From positions 1 to 10,068 of the forward strand of contig JNEM01000181.1 of NCBI GenBank assembly GCA_000697335.1: a stretch of DNA of 10,068 nt, in the 5' to 3' direction. Shown piece after piece: positions 1-8,379 of the stretch. The translations under genes and the position numbers were made by a program. The first letter of the stretch is position 1, and every line of letters starts with the position of its first letter. The notes beneath the pieces were generated by a model. The model was not told where the DNA came from and made no database searches. It saw only the letters and a list, made by a program, of their open reading frames with translations. The stretch is from Conidiobolus incongruus B7586 (taxonomy: Eukaryota > Entomophthoromycota > Entomophthoromycetes > Entomophthorales > Conidiobolaceae).

Positions 1-679
1 ATTAATTAATAGTAAACTATATATATTTTTTAAATATAATTATTTTAATTGATGTTATTAATATAATTAAAGAAAACTAATTATTATATATAATAATAAT
101 AATAAAATTTATAAAATTAAAATAATAAAAAAAATTACAAATTAAAAATAATTAAAGAAAACTATTATATCTAATATATTCTTTAGACTATAAACTATAT
201 AATTATCAATATTTTAAGCAATTAAAAAATTAACTTATTATAAAGAAAATTTTTACAAAAAAATTTAATTAATTTATGAAATTATTAAACAAACTATATA
301 AGAATAGGAACATTGTTAAAATTATAGTAAAAAGATTATTAAAAATAAAAAAAATCAATTTTATATTATTTGTTAATTTTTATATTTTATATATTAAAAT
401 TTTTATTTTTTTATTTACAAAATATTCCCATTATTTAAATTAGAAAGTAATAAAATAATTTCATATTATATTGATCAATTTAGCTTGAAAATTAAAAGAA
501 AATTGTATATATGTAAAAATATCTTAGGTTATATAGAATAGATATTATTATATAATAGCAACTCTTTTAAAAAACAAATCTCATACCTAATCTTTTGATT
601 TATTATTAATTTACCTAATAATTAAATATCCAATTATATACTCTTGATTCCTCAAGAAAAATTCATTAGTCTCGTAATT
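1..679. other. AT-rich intergenic spacer with simple repeats
   Basis: Almost pure A/T with stops in all frames and no recognisable gene. It contains a (TAA)5 tract at 91-105 and an identical 17-nt direct repeat, ATAATTAAAGAAAACTA, at 63-79 and 148-164 (85 nt apart). The sequence between and after the two repeat units does not align well, so this is not a clean tandem duplication. From about 560 onward the base composition becomes less extreme, which fits the approach to the decayed gene fragment that follows. Confidence 0.6.
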
Positions 680-982
680 AACTTTAAATGCATATAAATT
701 ATATTATTTATCAATCGTAGCTTGTAAATTATCTTGCAATTAATATGTTAATTATAAAATTATCAAAATTTAATTATCTATTCATAATTATTTTTAATAT
801 ATTGATCCATATCAATATAGAAATTCCGTCCTTTTGATATATTACCACCAATCGAAAAATTTAAAAACTTATTTTAAAAAAATTATTATTTTACAAAGTT
901 TCAAGGATGAAGGTATTGACTAGGTATTGGTATTTACAATTGATAGGCTTTATATATCTTTCTATCATTATTAACTGGTTAA
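680..982 (+). pseudogene. Decayed 5' fragment of an F-box/LRR family gene (relic 1)
   Basis: No long frame is open, but short stretches match the intact neighbours in the right order. At 702-740 the frame reads YYLSIVACKLSCN, against EYFQMSMACKLFRN in the gene at 4970, including a 13-nt identity, GCTTGTAAATTAT (720-732). At 760-771, in another frame, LSKF matches the end of the F-box. At 851-871 IEKFKNL matches FDKLKNL. At about 930-970 the DNA (ACAATT, then GAT, TTTAT, TCTTTC, TATCATT) resembles the region before residue 108 of the intact genes. There are several stops, at least two frame changes, and about 55 nt of extra DNA between the LSKF and FKNL blocks. The fragment stops where relic 2 begins, so only the first quarter of a gene is present. 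The left edge is uncertain; LNAY at about 684-695 may match LNQY. This is the host's own gene family, not a mobile element. Confidence 0.55.
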
Positions 983-2184
983 ATTAAGATTAGTTGACAA
1001 AGTGTTACGTAATTAGTTAAAGCCATTAATATTTTCCAAATTATCTGTACCAAATTATTTTTTGAGATCTTAAATATTCAATTACCCAGATTCTATTCAA
1101 GATCAGCTAATTACTAAATTTCTTAGTCAAATAAAACCAATTAGAAAATATATCTCATCAATTGACTTGATATCTTTACAGAGTAAAAATTATAGTTCAT
1201 TATTTAAAACTTGTATTAATATAAGTAAATTATCATTGAATATGATGGATATTCAATTGTCCATATTTAATTTGTTTATCAATCAACTTCATTCAGTCTA
1301 AAGTTTAGAATTAATTAAAACTGTAGTTTTAAAAGTTAATGACAAGATGATAGTCAATATTTTCAACTACCTACCAAATTGATAGTTTAAATCTAGGCGA
1401 TTGCAACTGGGGTTTACTTAGCGAAATCAGCAATTATTCCTATTTTAGTATCAATGCAGACGAATTAAATCCTTGTTCATATCTACAAGCCTCTCAAACT
1501 ACATATTGATACTTATCAAAAACGGTATTCTTTAGAGAATTCAGAAACACAACTTTAATAAAAAGTTTTTTAAATAACAATCCTCAATTGGAATCTTTAG
1601 ATCTTCCAAATCATATAGTCAATATAGATACTATTCAATTCCTTACCCATTTGAACAAATTGAAAACATGCGATATTGCTGATTTGCATATAAATGGCCT
1701 GAATCTCTATGAAATGAAACTACCTCAATTGAAATTAGTAAATGAGTTAAAATTGAGAAATGTTGGTAGTATTAAAAGCTGGTAAAATATGGAATATCTT
1801 TGTCTCCAATGCCCTAGGGTGAAAGAATTAAAGCTTGTGTTCCTTCAGAATCGCACTCATCATATTAGGACCATATTTAAACACTTGCTTCACATTCATC
1901 ATCTCACTCTCGAACATAATCACCATTCTGGATCTTTCTTCAGGCATAAATTAGCTAATCCATCAATTTCTGATCTTGAACTAATTGGCTTTAATCCTTT
2001 GAGAGTGAATTTGAAATTCCTGACAAATTGGACAAATTTAAGTCATATTACAATAGATATGATAGATAAGCATTGGTCTAGTTTAAACCATGTTCAGAAT
2101 CTTTTTCATTAATTTACAACATAGAAGTTTATGATTATTTATAAAATTACCCAATTATGCAAAATTCACCAAAAACTAAAATAG
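983..2184 (+). pseudogene. Decayed F-box/LRR (RNI-like) family gene lacking its 5' end (relic 2)
   Basis: Family similarity runs over the whole stretch. It starts inside the F-box (LVKLRLVDKVLRN, against LVELSATCKTLRQ in the gene at 3293), so the first ~30 codons are absent. One frame holds to about 1379, then the frame shifts once and the second frame holds to the end. Landmarks are clear: LNLGDCNW ending at 1410 (the family C-x-W motif), LQASQ near 1480-1497, SFLNNNPQL from 1564, CLQCPRV from 1801 (the CxxCP repeat), and KFMIIYKITQLCKI from 2125 (the family C-terminus). In-frame stops lie at 1014, 1071, 1299, 1507, 1783, 2110 and 2122. The stop at 1299 and the pair at 2110/2122 align with Gln, Gln and Trp codons in the intact genes. 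The open pieces at 1588-1785 and 1789-2112 are parts of this one relic, not small genes. With seven stops and one shift it is a dead gene, older than the frameshifted copy at 7043. Confidence 0.85.
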
Positions 2185-3292
2185 TTGAATTTAAAAAATT
2201 GGAAATAATTAATAAATTTATATTAGTGCTAAAATTAATTCCAAACTTTTATATTAATAATATCAATTGAATGGAAATTAAAATCTTTCAAATTTTAAAT
2301 TGAAATTTAAAAATATTGTTATAAATTTCAGTGATGGAATATATCAGTTGTTATAAATTGATTTAGAAACAAAATTTATAAAAAGGTAGATGACTAGCAT
2401 ATATAATTTGTTGTATTATTTTTATAATCCTCATAATTTATATCATAATATGATTTGATTATTTATTTTAGTTTATCAAATATTCAATTTAAAAAATTTT
2501 TCTTATGGTTATAGCCTTTTTGCATTATCTTTTATCATTATTCTCATATAAAATGAGTTTGATAATAATAAAACCATGTATAATGAGTATGAGTTTATAT
2601 CTAATTTATATAATTAAAAATAAGCATTTAAGATATTAATAATATATTATGATAAACACAAAAAATTCATTTCAAAATAAAAAATCCAACACAACTAAAT
2701 GTATGTCATAATATCAAAATCAATTTAAGTCTGACCATTAATGAAATGATCCATTTTTAGTACAAATAAAACTTATTTAATTTTCATATAATAAAATCTA
2801 GGATAGTTAATTCAAGTACTTAAAATACTTGAAATGTATTTAAAATGAGTTTAATTATCAAAATCACAATATTGAAAAACTATCATTTGAACATATAAGA
2901 ATCATTCAGTTTGTAGTCAACGAGAAACAACTCTCATTTACACCTAAGTTTCAATCGTGGATTAATGATATAATATTGTAATATATATACTGCAATGATT
3001 GCATATTAGTACTATTTACTCTTCTATTTATTACAATTATTAATAGATTTGAATATTTAAGAAATACAATATGCTATTTCAACTTATTTGAGTATACCTA
3101 TATTAAATATTATGCAAAAATAATTTTCGGAGAAATATGTATATTTTATAAGTTTTTTATTTCTATCAAATCATTATTTTGAGATTTAAGGTTGAATTAA
3201 CTTCCTAACTAATATCCCATATATTAGATAAAACATTAAGGGGTATAACTAACTTTTGACTTTGAATGGAAATATGATCAAGTAATAAAAAT
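2185..3292. other. AT-rich intergenic spacer upstream of the first intact gene
   Basis: No coding region, RNA gene or family remnant could be supported here. Two small symmetric elements are visible. A perfect 8-bp inverted repeat, TTCAAGTA/TACTTGAA, has a 7-nt loop (2811-2833). A 13-nt palindrome, TGCAATGATTGCA, lies at 2991-3003. A weaker imperfect hairpin (TTATC, CTCAT, ATGAG, GATAA) lies at about 2529-2567. All are short enough to be chance in such biased sequence. The last ~80 nt contain the conserved upstream octamer listed separately. Confidence 0.6.
3214..3221 (+). promoter_or_regulatory. Conserved upstream octamer ATCCCATA, gene at 3293
   Basis: Exact match to the octamer that also precedes the genes at 4970 and 7043, ending 71 nt before the ATG. 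Three consecutive Cs are unusual in this AT-rich spacer. It may be a transcription-factor site or core-promoter element for the family; that role is inferred from position and conservation only. Confidence 0.5.
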
Positions 3293-4699
3293 ATGAATTC
3301 AACAATTTCAAATAATATCGAACAAGTGAATTGGCTGACAATATTTAAGAATGAAGATGTTTATAAATATATAAATCACGAACAATTGGTTGAATTAAGT
3401 GCTACTTGTAAAACTTTAAGACAAAAATTCAAGCCAAGAATGCTTTCCAGTTTGTATATTACACATAGGACAATTAGCAATCGATTTATTAAAATATCAG
3501 AATTTGACGCTGAATATACTGAAGAATTTCACCAATATATCAAACAAAATAGTCTAAATGTGTCAAGAGTCGTTGTTCAGTTACAGTTGCCTCTTCATAT
3601 GTACCCTCAATTCTTCAGTCATTTCCTTCAGATTCGATCGTTGATTCTCAGTGGTCAAGCTATTTGTATGGTTTTAAATGGTTTAAACACTATATTAAGT
3701 CGACTGGAACTATTATCAGAATTGGAGTTATCCAACATTGGAATTCTCGTTCCTAATAATCTCTCCGAAGATGACAATTACCTTAAACTTCCCACCACTT
3801 TGAAACGGTTGTGTTTAAATTGCTGTGAATGGATTCAATGTGAAGTGGATCACAGGAATATTATTGAAGGTGATACATATACCAATCCTGGTCCTTTTCT
3901 ATTCGCTTCTAACCAGTATTACCCTAATCTCAAAACATTAATATACCATGACTATTGCCATTACTTTGCCGAATTATTGAATAATTTTTTATTGAATAAC
4001 CCTAAATTAACCCATTTGGAACTTGAAGGAGATACTATACATCACGTGAATTTTACTTCATTGACTCAATTACACGAATTGAAAACTATATATTTCACCT
4101 TTGAGTATGGTTTTTTGAATCTTCAAAGCATTGAATTAAATAGTTATCCCTCAATCCAGCAGCTAGGGTTCAGAGGTTACAGCCTCTTTGGAGTTGAGCC
4201 AAGTATTACCAAAATGTGTTCACTATGTCCCAATGCCGAAATTTTAGTACTCGAATATAATCGTATTGAGTCTTATGGATTGGAAAAAGTTCTGCCATTT
4301 ACACAATTTAAACATCTTATCCTTAAAAATTGCGGAGATGATTATAATTTTATTGATTTTAGTATCACAGATAGTTCTATTAGTCATCTTGAATTAGTTG
4401 ATACTAATATTTTTAACCTGGATTTTAACTTATTTAAAGGTTGGAATTCTCTAAAACGAATATCTATAGTGTTATCCGATAAGTATGGAAATAATCAAAC
4501 TCAAATGGAATCAGTAATAGATTACAACTTGGAACAAGCTATTGAAGATCTTGATATTAATGAGCTAAAACGACCTATAAATTTAAAAACATTGAATAAT
4601 TACTTAGTTATCCAAAAGGATATTCAAATTTACTTCAATCAATTTACAAATTGGAAATTTTTAATATTTGAGAAATCTATACAATGCTATAAAGTTTAA
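3293..4699 (+). CDS. F-box-like / leucine-rich-repeat (RNI-like) protein, 468 aa
   Basis: An intact single-exon gene, read from an ATG in a good A-rich context (A at -3); the start sequence ATGAATTCAAC (MNST) is identical to that of the next gene. Residues about 13-55 form a divergent F-box (NWLTIF, then YKYI, LVELSATCKTLRQ and LSSLYI). The rest is built of irregular leucine-rich units, for example IRSLILSG (114), LSELELSN (141), LKRLCLNCCEW (170-180), LTHLELEGD (239), AEILVLEYN (315), FKHLILKNCG (339) and ISHLELVD (363). The family landmarks PFLFASNQ (201-208), LLNNFLLNNP (228-237) and CSLCPN (309-314) are present. It has no signal peptide or membrane segment, so it is probably cytoplasmic or nuclear. 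By family analogy it would bind Skp1 through the F-box and a target through the repeats. It is about 35 residues longer than its neighbour because of an extra segment at about 416-449, near the C-terminus. No canonical intron is visible there. The F-box assignment is weaker than the LRR assignment because the sequence is divergent. Confidence 0.9.
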   Translation: MNSTISNNIEQVNWLTIFKNEDVYKYINHEQLVELSATCKTLRQKFKPRMLSSLYITHRTISNRFIKISEFDAEYTEEFHQYIKQNSLNVSRVVVQLQLPLHMYPQFFSHFLQIRSLILSGQAICMVLNGLNTILSRLELLSELELSNIGILVPNNLSEDDNYLKLPTTLKRLCLNCCEWIQCEVDHRNIIEGDTYTNPGPFLFASNQYYPNLKTLIYHDYCHYFAELLNNFLLNNPKLTHLELEGDTIHHVNFTSLTQLHELKTIYFTFEYGFLNLQSIELNSYPSIQQLGFRGYSLFGVEPSITKMCSLCPNAEILVLEYNRIESYGLEKVLPFTQFKHLILKNCGDDYNFIDFSITDSSISHLELVDTNIFNLDFNLFKGWNSLKRISIVLSDKYGNNQTQMESVIDYNLEQAIEDLDINELKRPINLKTLNNYLVIQKDIQIYFNQFTNWKFLIFEKSIQCYKV

Positions 4700-4969
4700 T
4701 AATTATTAATGAGTTGTTATGGTATTTAATTACATTTATCTGTTAATTATGTGATTATATTTTTAATTACTAAGCTATTATTTAATAAAATATGATTAGG
4801 TTCATAATACTTTAAAATAAATATTACTTAAACTTTCATTCAAAATAATAATTTTGAGTTATTAAAAACAAATCCAGGGCTGTTCTTTCATCCCATAAAA
4901 ATCAAATGAACTTGATTTAAATTCAAATCCTTGAATGTGATGTAAGACCATTTCAAAATTCAATAAAAA
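4700..4969. other. Short intergenic region between the first two intact genes
   Basis: About 270 nt hold the 3' end of one gene and the 5' region of the next. A possible polyadenylation hexamer, AATAAA, lies at 4784-4789, 85 nt after the stop. Such a hexamer is frequent by chance at this base composition, so it is weak. The conserved upstream block of the following gene lies in the last 100 nt. Confidence 0.5.
4877..4898 (+). promoter_or_regulatory. Conserved upstream block containing ATCCCATA, gene at 4970
   Basis: The octamer (4890-4897) ends 72 nt before the ATG, almost the same spacing as in the gene at 3293. It is preceded by GGGCTGTT, matching GGGACTGTT in front of the gene at 7043 with one inserted base, so the similarity between these two genes spans about 21 nt. 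Further down, (T/G)ACCATTT and TTCAAT-AA just before the ATG also recur in front of 7043. This is either a regulatory element or simply recent common ancestry of the two 5' flanks. The octamer shared with the more distant gene at 3293 favours selection. Confidence 0.55.
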
Positions 4970-6271
4970 ATGAATTCAACCCAGATTACAAATTTTGATG
5001 AGCGAGATTGGCTTATAGTGTTGAAATTCAAAGAATTAAACCAATACATTGGTAGGAAGGAATACTTTCAAATGAGCATGGCTTGTAAATTATTCCGTAA
5101 TTATTTTAGACCTATAATATTATCAAAATTCTATATACGGTCCAGTATAATATTCGATAAATTAAAAAATCTTTTGGATAATGGTCTTTTGGATGAGTTT
5201 ATAGAGAGGTTTGAGACATTAGTTGAGCCTTATTCACAATTTGTTACTGATGTTTATGTCTCTTCACTTGATCCAATGTGTCAGTATCATTTATTATTCA
5301 ATCACTTTCATAATATAAGCGTTTTATGTTTAAATCAATTTGAAATTGACCTAACTGTGTTAATCCGAACAATAGGCCAACTTTCCCAACTACAAAATAT
5401 TGAATTTAAGAAAATAATGATTTATATTAATTTTAACCTTACTAGACATGAGAATATGCTACTCCTTCCTTCCACCTTGAAAAATTTTGTTATTGACCGT
5501 TGCAAATGGCAGAGTATATACGTTGCTGGGGATATCTTCAGGACAATTAGCGAACATAGAGATTTATTCGATTATGGACCTTTTCTACATGCCTCAAATC
5601 AACATCTTCCAAATCTCAAATCTTTTGTATATTTGGCTTCACCTACTTTCATGCATCATCCGTTGAATAATTTTTTATCTAATAATCCCCAGTTGAAATA
5701 CCTGCAAGTTGAAGCACAATTTATGAATCTAACGTCCTTCAATTTATTAAAGCAAATGAGACAATTGAAGCAACTTGAACTATATAATAACTATCATGGT
5801 CTCAGTCTATCGAACATTCAATTGAGTACCTATGAGTCCATTGAATGTTTAACTATAAAGTATAATAACCTCACTGGAAATTGGCCTTACTCTGAATTAT
5901 TATGCTCTCACTGCCCCAATGTCACTCAATTAATTATTCAATATTTTACTGATTATTCTGTCCAATTAATTAGGATTATACAAAGTTTACAAAAGCTTGA
6001 GGTCCTTAATTTGATAAATCGCTATCGATCTAAATATCCTATCAAACTTCCATCAGAAAACCACTCTATCACCCATTTAAAATTAACAGATTTTGATCTT
6101 TTTTCGGTGAATTTAGCAATATTCGATAAATGGACCGCTTTAATACGTATTTCTATTCATATAACGAATTTCAATGAAATGAACCAATGTGATATAGATC
6201 ACCACTTGGAACGATTTAATAGATGGGCTCATGTGATTTACTCTCATTCTATACAATTATTTAAAATTTAA
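4970..6271 (+). CDS. F-box-like / leucine-rich-repeat (RNI-like) protein, 433 aa
   Basis: An intact single-exon gene with ATG in the context AAAAAATGA. Residues about 14-55 are the F-box-like part (DWLIVLKFKEL, EYFQMSMACKLFRNYF, LSKFYI). They are followed by a linker of about 50 residues rich in charged and aromatic residues (FDKLKNLL, ERFETLVEPYS). Leucine-rich units then run to the end: ISVLCLNQ (116), LQNIEFKK (141), LKNFVIDRCKW (170-180), LKYLQVEA (242), LKQLELYN (266), IECLTIKYN (291), VTQLIIQYF (318), LEVLNLIN (343), ITHLKLTD (367) and LIRISIHI (391). GPFLHASNQ (203-211), LNNFLSNNP (232-240) and CSHCPN (312-317) are the shared landmarks. Cys-Pro-Asn is typical of cysteine-containing LRRs in F-box/LRR proteins. 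The closest relative in the window is the copy at 7043; in the 61 residues from GPFL about 40 are identical. The predicted role is substrate recognition in an SCF ubiquitin ligase, inferred from architecture; the target is unknown. Confidence 0.9.
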   Translation: MNSTQITNFDERDWLIVLKFKELNQYIGRKEYFQMSMACKLFRNYFRPIILSKFYIRSSIIFDKLKNLLDNGLLDEFIERFETLVEPYSQFVTDVYVSSLDPMCQYHLLFNHFHNISVLCLNQFEIDLTVLIRTIGQLSQLQNIEFKKIMIYINFNLTRHENMLLLPSTLKNFVIDRCKWQSIYVAGDIFRTISEHRDLFDYGPFLHASNQHLPNLKSFVYLASPTFMHHPLNNFLSNNPQLKYLQVEAQFMNLTSFNLLKQMRQLKQLELYNNYHGLSLSNIQLSTYESIECLTIKYNNLTGNWPYSELLCSHCPNVTQLIIQYFTDYSVQLIRIIQSLQKLEVLNLINRYRSKYPIKLPSENHSITHLKLTDFDLFSVNLAIFDKWTALIRISIHITNFNEMNQCDIDHHLERFNRWAHVIYSHSIQLFKI

Positions 6272-6316
6272 ATTTTATTTTTTATAAACTTGGAAATAGA
6301 TAATTATAAATTTTTA

Positions 6317-6335
6317 TTTCATTTTAACCTATGAG
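6317..6335 (+). repeat. 3'-flank block shared with the region after 8379
   Basis: The 11-mer CATTTTAACCT (6320-6330) is identical to 8468-8478. Neighbouring bases also match (TTTC before against TTC-C, and ATGAG after against CTAAG). It lies about 50 nt after one stop codon and about 90 nt after the other. It probably marks the retained 3' flank of the duplication that produced the genes at 4970 and 7043. A transcript 3'-end signal is possible but not supported by anything else. Confidence 0.4.
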
Positions 6336-6962
6336 AGGTTTTGAGTAGAGCATTCCAATTTTTATCAAAATATTTAATTCTGTACCTTAAAATAATAAGG
6401 TGATTATTGAAAATTTATAGTATATAAAAACAAACTTAGTTAATTATAGATCTCAGTATCATACCTTGATAATCATATACTATCAATAATAGATCACAAA
6501 TAGAATAATATCAAACCTATATGATAATTTGATCTGGTTCAAATGGTCATTCCTTTTAGAATAGTTCATATAAATCAATTTGGTTTTAATATTAAATATT
6601 AAGCCTTAATTAAATCTAGTCATTTTATAACCATAATATCGATCGTTTGAATCTGGATATATATAATATAAAATAAATCGATTAATGAAATATCAAATTT
6701 TTAGCTTTAATATCATTATCATTATATTTTTCATTAATTAAATATCACAATATGATTACATTGAAATAGAAAATATAAAATTCCATTTTATCAATATTAA
6801 ATAATAAAAATTAAACTAAGTTTTATTATATTTTATTATTGAATTTAAAGTCTAAAACAATATCAATTTAAAAATTAGAGCATTACTTATTAATATTATT
6901 GTTTCAAATTCGAATGATCATATTTAAGTTGAATGATAAATAGAATTTATCAAGATATAATT

Positions 6963-6983
6963 GGGACTGTTATTATCCCATAA
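6963..6983 (+). promoter_or_regulatory. Conserved upstream block containing ATCCCATA, gene at 7043
   Basis: GGGACTGTTATT followed by ATCCCATAA aligns with the block in front of the gene at 4970, with short gaps. The octamer itself is at 6975-6982 and ends 60 nt before the ATG, 12 nt closer than in the other two genes. Its survival suggests the frameshifted gene lost its frame recently or is still transcribed. Confidence 0.5.
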
Positions 6984-7042
6984 TGATCCAAACAGGCTAA
7001 TTACGTTTAATACCATTTGATTTTTTTTTTCAATTAATAAAG

Positions 7043-8379
7043 ATGAGTTTAATACAAGAAACAAATTTAAGTGCAATAGATTGGTTGACAATATTTAAAT
7101 TCAAGGAATTGGATCAATATATTAGTACAAAAGAATACTTTCAATTAAGTAAGAGTTCTGTATTATTTCGTAATTATTATAAACCTGTAATATTATCGAT
7201 TTTTTTGTTTCTTACAGTTTGATATTTGATGAATTTAAATTGTTTTTGGATGACAATGATTTTAATAGTTCCATCCATAGATTTGATAGAGTTGTTGAAC
7301 ACTATTCAGGGATCATTACACATGTTTCTATATCTACACTTGGTTCAATGTGTCAATTCCATTTATTATATCACCATTTTTACAATATTCAATCACTAAG
7401 CTTAACCGAAATTACAATTGATTTAACGATCTTGATCCAGTTACTTGGCCAAATTTCACAATTGAAAGATATCAACTTTAAGAATTTGATAATTTTTATA
7501 AATTTTAATCTTGATCCAAATGAAAATCAATTAAAATTTCCATCTACTTTAAAATGTTTGATTATTGAGCATTGTGAATGGCGAAGAAAGTACTCAATTA
7601 GCATTAGTCAAAGAGCGATCGATGAAAATAGGCAATTATTCAATTTTGGACCATTCCTACACCCATCTAATCAACCCCTTCCCAATCTCAAAAAGTTGAA
7701 GTATTTGGCTTCACCTTATATTTTTCACCAACTGCTGAATAATTTTCTATCGAATAGTCCTCAATTGGAAATTTTGATAGTTGAAGCGCAGTTGATGAAT
7801 CAAACAACTTTCCAATTATTTTACCAAATGCATTATTTACAGCAGCTTGGTTTCCATAACAGCTATATTGGACTTGATTTATCTAACATTATACTCTATA
7901 CTTATGAATCAATTCAATATTTAACTATTCAATACCAAAACCTCACAAGAAATTGGCCCAATTCACAATTAATATGTGCTCACTGTCCCAACGTCACTCA
8001 TTTAGCTATTGAATACTATAGGACATATTCGACCGAAATGAAACTTATTTTATCTTGTTTCAACAAGCTCAAAAAGCTCACTATGATAGATCTACATCGT
8101 TCCAAAAATTCTATTCCCTTACTCATTTGCAATAGTACCATATCCCATTTAAAATTAATCAATTTTGATCTCTTCACAGTTGATTTGAGCATATTCAAAA
8201 ATTGGACTGCTTTAAACCATATTTGCATTGAGGTTCCAAATATTCAAGAAATAGATAAATATGAAATTGAATACTATTTCTGGAAGTTTGGCGATTGGCA
8301 GTACTTAGTTTGGGAAGATAGGATTCGGTTTTATAAAGCTCAAAAAACACTTTTGCAATCTGCAGAAAACCACCAGTAA
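7043..8379 (+). CDS. F-box-like / leucine-rich-repeat (RNI-like) paralogue with one frame slip near its 5' end
   Basis: The family start is the ATG at 7043 (A at -3). The frame reads MSLIQETNLSAIDWLTIF, then FRNYYKPVILS, which matches the F-box of the gene at 4970, and closes at a TGA at 7220. The remaining ~385 codons are open in another frame from about 7201 to 8379 (FFVSYSLIFDEFKLFL matching FYIRSSIIFDKLKNLL). The switch falls in a run of seven Ts (7200-7206), and a single missing T there explains it completely. So this is a young pseudogene, an assembly error in a homopolymer, or a slippery site. All family landmarks survive: LIIEHCEW, GPFLHPSNQ, LLNNFLSNSP, CAHCPN. The normal stop after FYK is lost, so the protein gains about 12 residues (AQKTLLQSAENHQ region). 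A model starting at the first in-frame ATG after the slip (7348) would lack the F-box and is unlikely. The segment 7201-7217 ends in a splice-acceptor-like TTTCTTACAG. However, the only phase-correct GT upstream (7084) is a poor donor and would remove most of the F-box. Confidence 0.75.

Larger units (their letters stand above)
6272..7042. other. AT-rich intergenic spacer
   Basis: No gene or clear family remnant is visible. It contains a shared 3'-flank block at 6317-6335 and the upstream block of the next gene at 6963-6983, both listed separately. It also has a 10-bp perfect inverted repeat, ATTAATGAAA (6681-6690) with TTTCATTAAT (6729-6738), separated by 38 nt. A stretch near 6355-6390 (TTATCAAAAT, then CTGTACC) faintly resembles the F-box end of the relics, but too weakly to call. 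A long T run immediately precedes the start region of the next gene. Confidence 0.55.

Noticed and set aside
1588-2112. Two separate small genes at 1588-1785 and 1789-2112
   Set aside because: Both are in the same frame with one stop between them, and together align collinearly with the middle and end of the F-box/LRR proteins; they are pieces of relic 2.
983-2184. Reassigned stop codons (TAA/TAG read as Gln) or RIP-like C-to-T mutation explaining the stops in relic 2
   Set aside because: The intact genes end at TAA and contain no internal stops. Only about three stops fit a C-to-T or G-to-A change of Gln or Trp codons; others align with Tyr, Pro or Leu-type positions, and a frameshift is also present, so ordinary decay is enough.
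6350-6395. A further family relic suggested by TTATCAAAAT and CTGTACC
   Set aside because: Only two short AT-rich words agree and no translated frame around them gives further family residues.
6530-6560. Possible tRNA B-box (GGTTCAAAT) near 6536
   Set aside because: It does not match the B-box consensus beyond the first bases, and no acceptor stem or anticodon arm can be folded around it.
7084-7217. Intron restoring the frame of the gene at 7043
   Set aside because: TTTCTTACAG looks like an acceptor, but the DNA before it is homologous coding sequence in the neighbour, and the only phase-correct GT would delete most of the F-box.
8016-8228. 70-codon open frame on the minus strand
   Set aside because: It lies entirely inside the conserved repeat region of the + strand gene and shows no family similarity or independent start context; it is a shadow frame.
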